Shown here: positions 48,206 through 57,373 of the stretch, piece after piece
Layout of the letters: each line of letters starts with the position of its first letter
Numbering within the stretch: position 1 is the stretch's first letter
Source of the DNA: Mauremys mutica
Lineage: Eukaryota > Chordata > Testudines > Geoemydidae
Direction: 5' to 3'
Assembly (NCBI RefSeq): GCF_020497125.1
Contig: NC_059079.1
Span: 50,479,114 to 50,543,113 of the forward strand
Length of the DNA: 64,000 nt
Position numbers and translations under genes: made by a program
Notes under the pieces: model-generated
What the model saw: only the letters and a program-made list of their open reading frames with translations
Databases searched by the model: none
Told to the model about the DNA's origin: nothing

Positions 48206-49769
48206 TGTCTGTTACAGCTGTCCCCCTGCTGCATTCCTTTTTTCCCCTCTCCTTTCTGTTTGTCCTGTGTGGCCGCCCCTCCCGGCCATTGTGCTAACTA
48301 AAGTCACAGCCCTATTCATAGGAATGGCTTGTACAGACTAACTTGAGCCATTGCTCTGCCTAGGGAGGGGGCTTCTTGCTTCTTTGTTTGGCTCCTTTGT
48401 TCAGACCCGGGCTCGGTGTGGGGGGGCGCTGCCCAGAAATGCAAGACCTGAAGTGTCCAACTAATTAAGCATATGAGTCATACCTGTGGCTCAGAACATG
48501 CCCAGGCATGCCTATGCTTACCTGCAGCCTTTCCCTGCCTTCTCTCCTCCCCTGTATCAAGAGGAGCCAATCAAAAGTACTGGTGGGAAACTGCCTAAGT
48601 TTGCCTTTAAAGCCGGACATTTTCTGATCAGACCTCAGAGAAGGTCCTTGCTTTGCCACCTGGTCTGATCAGCTAGGGGTCTTTGGGGGGCCCTCTCCCC
48701 GCTCTCATTTGTTTTTGAGCATACCCCCGTTTTTAAACTCCCCTCCCACGAACAACGAATTTGTGCCTGGAGATCTCCTGATTATTGTAAGCGAATCGAG
48801 TCCTCTCTCCATCCTCCGATGCTACTGCTGTTCCTGCCTCTGTGCTTGCTGCTGTCCTGGGGATTGGTAAGAACTCCCTCTTGCAAACTCCCCCTGTCCT
48901 AGCTGCTGGCCTTGTTTCCCCAGCAGACAGACCCAAGCTAACTCCTTGGTCTGTATCTGTAATCTGTTTCTTGTTCCGCAGCGCCTTTGCTGCTAAAAAT
49001 AAGCCTGTGCCGCTGCTAAGCTGTGCCTTCCTGGACTGTATCCTGGGCTGCCGGCTTGCAGCCGCCCCACTGCTGCAGCCACCACTAGTTAACCCCCCCC
49101 CGCCCCCCCGGGCTTGCCCATGTCTCCCCCCGAGCTCCCCAGTCACTCGTTGCAGTCCCTCTACTGTTTAAACTTGCAGCCTGTCTGCTCTCTGTGTCTC
49201 CCTGAGTTTAAATCTCCCTCCGCAGCACCTCTGCCTTTGGTCTCTGCTCCACCACGTGCTCCTCTTCCCCCATCCCCCAACCTCATTCCTCTACCACTGC
49301 CTTTTTCTCTCTCTCTCTCTCCTTTAATCCCTTCCCCCATTGTATTGCTGAAATCTAGCATAAAACCCCATTGGTTACCCTCTTTCTCCTGACACACCTC
49401 ACATTTTACATTTACACCACTGTAACATATTTTTACTTAGAGTTGTTGGTTATTTAACACATTTTACCCATAACTGTTTGTTGGTTATATGCTGCTGTGA
49501 CACACCCTTTACATAGAAATTGTTAGCTACCTGTTACATTTATACTTCAGTGTTAATTGGTTACCAACTGTATTGTACCCCACTGTATTGTACCCCACTA
49601 TTGAAACCCCTATACTATTTACTAAAAGAAACCCCTCCCCAATTGTCTACCTTAACAAACCCTATACCCCTCACTATTGAATTTTCCCTGTTTTTGCATT
49701 TTCTTAATAAAGTTTATTTTGCACCCCACCAGTGCAGTAGTTGTCCCCCAAGACCTGCTGGCAGGGTCG
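48206..49769 (+). mobile_element. Solo LTR, 1564 bp, same superfamily as the ERV LTRs
   Basis: Starts TGTCTGTTACAGCTGTCCCC and follows the ERV LTRs (55564-57373, 61371-63124) through to AATAAAGTTTATTTTGCACC (poly(A) signal 49706-49711) and GACCTGCTGGCAGGG. The 5 bases before it (ATGAT, 48201-48205) recur directly after it (49770-49774), giving a 5-bp target duplication as for the full ERV. The last bases are TCG instead of the canonical ACA. It lacks the 46-bp tandem unit seen in the other LTRs. A solo LTR forms by recombination between the two LTRs of a provirus. Confidence 0.88.
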
Positions 49770-49796
49770 ATGATGATGATGATGATGATGATGATT
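49770..49796. repeat. GAT trinucleotide microsatellite
   Basis: Run of about nine GAT units directly at the solo LTR's right target duplication, apparently grown from the ATGAT duplication. Confidence 0.9.
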
Positions 49797-49951
49797 TTGT
49801 AGCCTAATTTATTTGAAGGTATGGCTAGAGCACTTTACCTCATCTCATATTCTCACTCACAGCTTCTACTTCCTTTTCTTCCTGACAGAGAGAGTCTGCT
49901 TCTGTTCCTTCTCTTCTTCCTGACTTCTTCTCTTTTTTTAAGGTTTCTGAA

Positions 49952-50244
49952 GGCTGGTCTTCACTACAGGGAGATTGACATTTCTGCAATCGATGCAGCA
50001 GGGGTCAATTTGGCATCTTTAGTGAAGACCCACTAAATCGACAGCAGAGCGCTCTCCTGTCAACCCCAGTACTCCACTTCTTCAAGGAGAGTAAGGGAAG
50101 TTGACCGAGAGCATCTCCCATCGATGCAGCACAGTGAAGACACTGGTGTAAGTCAACCTAAGCTACATTGACGCCAGCTACATTATTCACGTAGCTGGAG
50201 TAGCATAACTTAAGTCGACTTATCCCGGTAGTGAAGACAAGTCC
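49952..50244. mobile_element. Harbinger-type MITE, about 293 bp
   Basis: Starts GGCTGGTCTTCACTACAGGG and ends TAGTGAAGACAAGTCC, inverted to each other, with TGA on both sides as a possible 3-bp target duplication. Internal TCGATGCAGCA and AAGTCGACTTA motifs are typical of the group. Confidence 0.8.
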
Positions 50245-50384
50245 TGAGAATCCTCTTAAACCTCTGCTCTGAAACCCACTGTCTTCTTGCTACAAGGTAA
50301 GAATTAGCAAATAAATCCAGGAAGACATTATCAAAGTCTATGTGAGTGATAAAGCTACTAACAATTACATTTTACAAATACTTT

Positions 50385-50942
50385 CAGCTTTTTAAAATCT
50401 GTTTTCATTCTGCATTGAAACAAAACTAAACTTCAAAGTTTTAATGAAATGGAATTTTATCAGAATGTTCCTTTTTGGATAAAAAAAGTCAGGGTTCAGT
50501 TCAACTCCTTCTCGACCAGAGTCCACCCTGGTCCTCAGAAACCTTTCTGTCAAAAATGTCTTCAAAATCTATGTATCTCCATGCAGGGGCGGCTCTAGCT
50601 CTTTTGCCACCCCAAGCATGGCAGTCAGGCAGCCTTCAGCAGCTTGCCTGTGGGAGGTCCCCGGTCCCATGGATTCGGCGGCTTGCCTGTGGGAGGTCTG
50701 CCGAATTGCTGCCGAATCTGCAGGACTGGCGGACCTCCTGCAGGCAAGCCACCGAAGGCTGTCTGACTGCCACCCTTGCAGGGACCGGCAGGGTGCCCCC
50801 CGCGGCTTGCTGCCCCAGGCATACACTTGGAGCGCTGGTGCCTGGAGCCGCCGCCGTCTCCATGATTCATTTTGTTTTTGACAAAAATGGCATTTGCCAA
50901 CCAACGGAAGTTTAGTTGAAAATATTCTGGCCACTTCTAGTG
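50385..50942. repeat. AT-rich palindromic repeat copy, split by a MITE
   Basis: Left part contains ATTGAAACAAAACTAAACTT and GGAATTTTATCAGAATGTTC; right part ends AAAATATTCTGGCCACTTCT then AGTG, matching the GACCAGCTCTAGT end at 22490-22505. A hAT MITE (50584-50856) sits in it. Confidence 0.55.
50584..50856. mobile_element. GC-rich hAT-type MITE, 273 bp
   Basis: Starts CAGGGGCGGCTCTAG and ends GGAGCCGCCGCCG (imperfect inverted end), flanked by a perfect 8-bp repeat TCTCCATG (50576-50583 and 50857-50864). Same family as 8685-9028. Proline- and glycine-rich open frames here are spurious. Confidence 0.9.
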
Positions 50943-53130
50943 AATCATAAGGACTCTAATAAGACTCTCTTATGTGGGAAGATTTGACAAATGGTATTGT
51001 TATATCTAAAAGTTTTCACCTCAGTAACCCCTTGTTCTTGTAGAAACACGTGTATTTACTCTCTCCGAAGGCTCTGATTCATCCCTTTCAGATCAATAAT
51101 GAACTAAAGTAACTGTAATAGTGCCAAAATGAAAGTTTGAACAAATCATGCCAAATGCATCCCTGCTGTCATTTTCATTCAGTTACTCAAGGGATGAATG
51201 TGGCCTGTAGTTTTCAGAAACCAGGAAAGAAGACTGAGGGCTTGACTGTTACTTGAACTATGCACCCACACAAGGAATTAAGTAGAAACAAGAATACCCT
51301 CTTATACCCCTGCATAGGCTATCTGGACTTTGGATACAGATACATAAGAGTAAGTAGGTGCTTTGTGCTTGTTTATTCCTGCTCCCTTCCAGTAGGTGGG
51401 TGGGGAGTGGGAGAGAGGCAGGATAGTTTGGGTTCCACACCAGCTTCCTCACTTGCCAGTGCTACTGACCCAGTGCAGGTGTGTTGTAATTTGCTGCCAG
51501 GATGTGCTAGAAGTAAATTACTACCCTGGAGCAAGATGGAAGCAGAGGAGGAATTGTGCCTCAGAGACAGAAGTCCTTTTGGGGTAATACAGTTTACATC
51601 CCAACCCTTGCCAGGGCTGCACCTAAACTATCTACCTACTACCAAATTAATAAAAGAAAAGATAGAATGTGTCCTAGAGCTCCTGGACACACACAGTCTT
51701 TAAGGGGCTGGTGCACAGGGGTTGGAGCCAGAGCTTAACACCTCCTCATAAACTTTCTCTGTACCCCAGTGGGAGTAGGAATTGAGCAGTCCTTACTCTT
51801 CTTTGAAGGCAGAGACTGGAATTCTGTGTTGTTCCTTGTGCCATCTTGCACTCACACCACAGCCAGGATAAATCTGGCCATATATATTTGTGATGAGGCT
51901 TTTTAATACTGTTGTTGATTCTGATGTTATTGCTAGTATTTTTTTTCCAGCGTGAATACAGGAGTGCAATGATTATTTGCCTGTTCTTTGATTGTGACTG
52001 AATCAATTCTCAGTTGCCAGCCAGAAACCAGGAAAGTATCTGATTAACTATTTACTTCATACAACTAAAACAGAGAGCATGCTTTAGTTTTTCCTTTTTG
52101 CTTTTGGGCCCACATGAAACTACCAGGAGGGCTTCTTGTTACTCCATTCATTGTTTAGTACTAAAACAGATTTCAAATGATGGTTGAGTGGCAGAATGAC
52201 TTGTCAAGTTGTTTCAGTTTAAAGAGTAGTCCCCTTGCACTCCAGTGCACCTTGTCATCATAAAACATGCATTCAAACTGCCTACAAGGGAATTACTAAG
52301 ATTATCACCTCGTTTTTAAATCCTGTTGCTGCCAGAGCTCAGTAGCACAGCACACAGTTTAGTGCAACCTTCTCAGCAAGGGTAACAAACAGAATTTATA
52401 TTTAAAAATTCCATTGCAATTATCATTAATAATCCTAATCAAAACCATTTACTGATGCTACTTCTTTAATACTAAAGGACCCAAATCACTTTATAAACTA
52501 AGGGCCTGATTCGGTGATACAAAGAATTCTGCATATGTGCTAATAAGTGCTCTCAATTTTCAGTGAAGTCAATGAGAGTTGAGGGTGCTTGGTCTGTCAT
52601 TCTGGGTCACCAATTTCTTCTTCAACAGTAAACTGACTAACAAACCACAGGAATCTACTACTATTTCGCAAAGGGCAACAGTATTTAAATAAGAAACAAT
52701 TCCAATTTACTGTTGAACCAAATTAAACAGTATGTCATTCTAAGGCTAACATACAAGGCCATGTCTGGGTTATTTTTAATAGGGGTAGAATATACATTCA
52801 GCAAAGAAAATATGAATGAAAACTTATTTTATTTTGTGTGTACGTATATATATATACATACACATATAGACACTTTTTTTAAAGAACCTACAAATAGTTC
52901 CATTCATAGTTTCCTTTTGTGTTTCCATTCATATATATAATTGTGGGCCAGATGCTGCAATCTTTAATTAGTCATTTTATTTAGTCAGGTAAAACTCCCA
53001 CTGGACTGCTATATTCAGAGGCATCAGTGCAAACCATTAGGTTGGTCCCTCTTCGTGCTCAAGCAACTCATTACGTTCAGAAACCATGCTGACATATGTT
53101 GAGTTCCCCTGAGACTACACAGAAGCAGCC
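50943..53130. other. Unassigned intergenic sequence
   Basis: No gene recognised. A degraded CAGTGAAGTCAATGAGAGTT fragment lies near 52561 and a TA/CA microsatellite at about 52842-52870. Confidence 0.45.
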
Positions 53131-53508
53131 TTAGGGTATGTCTACACTACAAGAGTAGTTCGATTTAACTTAGGTCGAATTTGTGGATTCGACCTTATGA
53201 AGTCGAATTTGTGTATCCACACTAAGGACACTAATTCGACTTTGTGAGTCCACACTAACGGGGCAAGCGTCGACATTGGGAGCGGTGCATTCTGGGCAGC
53301 TATCCCACAGTTCCCGCAGTCCCCGCTTCCCATTGGAATGCTGGGTAGAGCCCCCAATGCCTGCTGGGGGAAAAATGTGTCGAGGGTGGTTTTGGGTAAC
53401 TGTCGTCATTCAACCGTCATTCCGCCCTCCCTCCCTGAAAGCGCCGGCGGGAAATCTGTTAGCGCACTTTATGGTCAGTGACAGCGCAGACGCCACAGCA
53501 CTGCGAGC

Positions 53509-54792
53509 ATGGAGCCCGCTGCGATCATCGCTGCACTTATGGCCGTTGTCAACTCCTCGCACCTTATCGTCCACCTCTTCCACAGTCAGCTGCTGAGAAA
53601 TCGGGCGAGGAGGCTCCGGCAGCGCGGTGAGGACATGAAGTGTGAGAGTGGCACAGACCTCTCACAAAGCACGGGATCCCGCACCGCGGAGATCATGGTG
53701 GCAATGGGTCACGTTCATGCTGTGGGACGGCGATTCTGGGCCCGGGAAACAAGCACGGACTGGTGGGACCGCATAGTGCTGCAGGTCTGGGATGAATCAC
53801 AGTGGCTGCGAAACTTCAGGATGCGTAAGGGCACTTTCCTTGAACTGTGTGACTTGCTGGCCCCTGCCCTGAAGCGCCAGGACACCCGGATGCGAGCAGC
53901 CCTGACTGTGCAGAAGCGAGTGGCCATAGCCCTATGGAAACTTGCAACGCCAGACAGCTACCAGTCAGTAGCGAACCACTTTGGCGTGGGCAAATCTACC
54001 GTGGGGGTTGCTGTGATGCAAGGAGCCCACGCAATCGTTGACCTACTGCTCTCAAAGATAGTGACCCTGGGAAACGTCCAGGTCGTCATAGATGGCTTCG
54101 CCGCGATGGGATTCCCAAACTGCGGTGGGGCTATAGATGGCACTCACAACCCTATCCTGGGACCGGCCCACCAGGCCAGCCAGTATATTAACCGAAAGGG
54201 CTACTTTTCAATGGTGCTGCAAGCACTGGTGGACCATAGGGGACGTTTTACCAACATCTACGTCGGGTGGGCGGGCAAGGTTCATGACGCACGTGTTTTC
54301 AGGAACTCTGGTCTGTTTAGACGCCTGCAGGAAGGTATTTTCTTCCCTGACCACAAAATAACTGTTGGGGATGTGGAGATGCCTACAGTGATCCTCGGGG
54401 ACCCAGCCTACCCGCTAATGCCCTGGCTCATGAAGCCCTATACAGGCGCCCTGGACAGTGACAAGGAGCTCTTCAACTACTGGCTGAGCAAGTGCAGAAT
54501 GGTGGTGGAGTGTGCTTTCGGACGTCTCAAGGGGAGATGGAGGAGCTTACTGACTCGCTCGGATCTCAGCGAAACCAATATCCCCATTGTTATTGCAGCT
54601 TGCTGTGTGCTCCACAATCTCTGTGAGAGCAAGGGGGAGACCTTTATGGCGGGATGGGAGGTTGAGGCAAATTGCCTGGCTGCTGATTACGCTCAGCCAG
54701 ACACCCGTGCGATTAGAAGAGCCCAGCGGGAAGCGCTGTGCATCCAGGAGGCTTTGAAAGCTAGGTTCCTCAGCGAGCAGGGTAACCTATGA
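53509..54792 (+). CDS. Harbinger transposase (DDE nuclease, HARBI1-like), 427 aa, intact
   Basis: Transposase nuclease that cuts and pastes the Harbinger element together with a Myb-like partner. The protein runs from the ATG at 53509 to TGA at 54790-54792 without interruption. Residues about 85-175 form a helical region with a helix-turn-helix-like segment (YQSVANHFGVGKSTVG, 151-166). The catalytic DDE_4 domain follows: D210 in GAIDGTH, D260 in GWAGKVHDARVF (a conserved secondary aspartate), D298 in ILGDPAYPL, and E334 in VVECAFGRLKGRWRSL. All key acidic residues are present and the length is normal for the family. A poly(A) signal AATAAA lies at 54909-54914. The gene is far more GC-rich than its surroundings. 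No stops or frameshifts, so it may be recently active or maintained; activity itself is not shown. It could be mistaken for host HARBI1, but the terminal sequence at 53134 and the Myb-like partner argue for a transposon copy. Confidence 0.93.
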   Translation: MEPAAIIAALMAVVNSSHLIVHLFHSQLLRNRARRLRQRGEDMKCESGTDLSQSTGSRTAEIMVAMGHVHAVGRRFWARETSTDWWDRIVLQVWDESQWLRNFRMRKGTFLELCDLLAPALKRQDTRMRAALTVQKRVAIALWKLATPDSYQSVANHFGVGKSTVGVAVMQGAHAIVDLLLSKIVTLGNVQVVIDGFAAMGFPNCGGAIDGTHNPILGPAHQASQYINRKGYFSMVLQALVDHRGRFTNIYVGWAGKVHDARVFRNSGLFRRLQEGIFFPDHKITVGDVEMPTVILGDPAYPLMPWLMKPYTGALDSDKELFNYWLSKCRMVVECAFGRLKGRWRSLLTRSDLSETNIPIVIAACCVLHNLCESKGETFMAGWEVEANCLAADYAQPDTRAIRRAQREALCIQEALKARFLSEQGNL

Positions 54793-55563
54793 CTGTCCAG
54801 TCTCTTTACAGAGAAGCTGAACCTGCCCCTGTTTCAGTTACTATTGACTTTTTTCAGCGGTTACATACCCCGTTCACCAGGTTTCCCCCCTTCCAACAGA
54901 CGTTTAAAAATAAAGTTATTGGAACATTTTTAATTAAGAAAGTTTTCTTTACTAACGAATTCGCGTAAAAGGGTTCAAACAGGGACGCAGACTGTGGTGG
55001 GTACGGTGTGCAGTGATGTACAGACCGCTTCTACACTCGAGGACTGACAGGCTCCTGCTCCTACAGCGGTCTCTGGGGGGAGGACGGTTACAGGAGGGTG
55101 TACAGGAAGGGGTGGGTTTGCAGGAAGGGGTGAGGGGTGTGTGGGAAGGCTGAGTAGGTGTCGGGGATGATGGCTCTGGCTGGGGCTCAGGGCATCGGAG
55201 AGGTTCATGGCTAGGGTGGAAGGGCATGGTAAGGGCAGCCTGCCTTGCCATTTGTGGATGCCAGGTGCTCGGACCCTGGGGCAGCATACACCTCCCAGAC
55301 TGACCTGGGGCAGCAGACACCTCGCAGAGTGACCCGGGTGCCTAGTGACTGCACTCTGTGTGTGACCTGCTGTTGATCCTGCCCCCATGTCTGTACCCTG
55401 GTAATGGTGGCTGTCCTATGCAATTAACAAACCCCTATCTCCCCTTCACACAAAGTCTTCTGCAAAGAAACATGACAGAAACAGTAATGAACAGCAAACT
55501 ATTTTTAATACTCAACTACACAGTTGGGGGATGAAACTGGGATTTTGGATCGGGTGAGCCAGG
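54793..55563. other. Inter-gene region of the Harbinger element
   Basis: The 3' UTR of the transposase with AATAAA at 54909-54914, then GC-rich sequence with repeats such as GGGGCAGCA(T/G)ACACCTC (55277-55325). Proline-rich open frames on the minus strand (54952-55423) lack recognisable domains; this part may be 3' UTR of the convergent Myb-like gene. Confidence 0.55.
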
Positions 55564-57373
55564 TGTCTGTTACAGCTCCATTTTGTCTCTTAAAGCTGTC
55601 CCCTTACTCCATTTTGTTCTTGTTCTCCTCTGTGGCCGCCCCTCCCTGGCTGTTAAGTTGTTTACCAGGGCCTCTGCCCTTCTCAAAGGGAGGGCCCCTT
55701 AAGTTGTTTAACAAAAGCCATTGCCCTTCTCAAAGGAATGGCCACTTATGCTAAGTGGGACCACTGCCCTGTTCAAAGGGTTAGTCCTGTTATCGCCTTG
55801 TTAAAACCTGGGCTTGGTGTAGGGTAGGCTCTATCCAGAGCTGCAAGACTATTGTGTTTTTAAGATCCTGGGCATGAGTCATACCTCTGGGCTCAGGACT
55901 AGTCCTAACATGCCTCTGTGGCTACCTGCAGTTTTTCCCTGCTTGCTCTCCTCCCTGTGAGAAGGGGAACCAATCAGAGTTACTGGCGGGAAGCTGCCAG
56001 GGTTTGCCTTTAAAAACAGACATTTTGAACAGACTTCAGAAAGGTTCTTGCATTGCTGCCTGGTCTGATCAACTAGGGGTTCTGGGGGTCCTTTCTCCGC
56101 TCTCGTTTTATTTTTGAGCGTACCCCCGTTTTTGAACCCCCCCCCCGAAGAACGAATTGCTGCCTGAGAGATCTCCTGATTATCAAGACTGTACCGAGCC
56201 TTCTGATGTGCTTGCTGTTTCTGCCTCTGCTGCTACCTTGGGGGATGGTAAGAATCCCTCTGTGAAACTTTCTATACTTTTATTTTATTATTTTAGCTGC
56301 TGGCTCTGTCTCCCCAGCACACAGACTCAAGCTAAACCTTGGTCTGTGTCCTAAAACCTCTCTTACAAACCCTCCCCCCCCATCCTAGCTGCTGGCTCTG
56401 TCTCCCCAGCACACAGACTCAAGCTAAACCTTGGTCTGTGTTTTAAAACCTCTCTCTTAAACCCCGTGACACTCTGCCACTGAAAATGAGTTTGTGCTGC
56501 TGCTAAGTTCTGCTCCTGTGGGCTTTGCCTTGGACTGTTTTCAGCTGTATCCACTGCTGCAGTCACCCCCCCCCCCCTTCTTTGGAGCTGTGTCCTGGAC
56601 ACACACCACTCAGCCCTCTGGAACTATCCTTAGCATAAGGTGCACCCATTAAGTTAAGTTTAGCATTATACTTTGTAAGTTAGGCTTAGAGAATTGTTGC
56701 ATTGTGTTTTAATTTGTGTAGTCTTGGTTAAGTTAGATCATAGATAAGATTTTGCTGTGTTCTGTATAATTGTAATTAAGTCTGTCTTCCCACTGCACCC
56801 CCCCCAGCTTCTCTGTGTCCTTCTACCTTGTTACACTCTCCTTGCTGCTTAAACTTATAGCCTGCTTGTTCTCTGTGTCTTCCTAGCCTGCTTGTTCTCT
56901 GTGTGTCTGTGCTCCTACTGCCAAACCTCGATTGTATTGCTGAAGTCTAGCACAAAACCCCATTGGTTACTTTTTTCTCTCTGATACCCCTCACATTCTA
57001 CATTTACACCACTGTGACACATTTTTACCTAACATTGTTTGTTATTTAATACATTTTATCCATAACTGTTAGTTGGTTATATGCTGCTGTGACACACCTT
57101 TTTACATAGAAATCGCTAGCTACATGTTACATTTATACCTCAGTGTTAACTGATTACCCACTGTATTGTATCCTACTGTGTTGTACCCCACTATTGAAAC
57201 CCCCTATACTGTTCACCAAAAAGAAACCCCTCCCCAATTGTCTACCTTAACAAACCCCACACCCCTCACTATTAAATTTTCCCTGTTTTTGCTTTTGCTT
57301 AATAAAGTTTATTTTGCACCCCACCTGTGTGGTAATTGCTCCCCAAGATCCCATATACCTGCTGGCAGGGACA
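55564..57373 (+). repeat. 5' LTR of the ERV, 1810 bp
   Basis: Runs from TGTCTGTTACAG to GGCAGGGACA. It contains a possible TATA-like CTTTAAAAAC at about 56009-56018 and poly(A) signal AATAAA at 57301-57306, followed by GTTTATTTTGCACC. From 56295 a unit beginning AGCTGCTGGCTCTGTC recurs at 56387 (period 92), where the 3' LTR has a period of about 47. The open frame of the gag reading phase extends back into the LTR to 57166. Confidence 0.92.

Noticed and set aside
48733..49397. Open frames in 48733-49397 as host proline-rich genes
   Set aside because: They lie within the solo LTR and reflect its pyrimidine-rich sequence.
50475..50934. Several overlapping frames up to 147 codons
   Set aside because: They span the hAT MITE at 50584-50856 and its AT-rich host repeat.
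53276..53596. 106-codon frame upstream of the transposase as an extra N-terminal exon
   Set aside because: It is in a different frame, overlaps the transposase start, and no splice sites linking it were evident.
54952..55423. Proline-rich minus-strand frames near the transposase as a third Harbinger gene
   Set aside because: No domain is recognised and the region is likely UTR; coding status cannot be supported.
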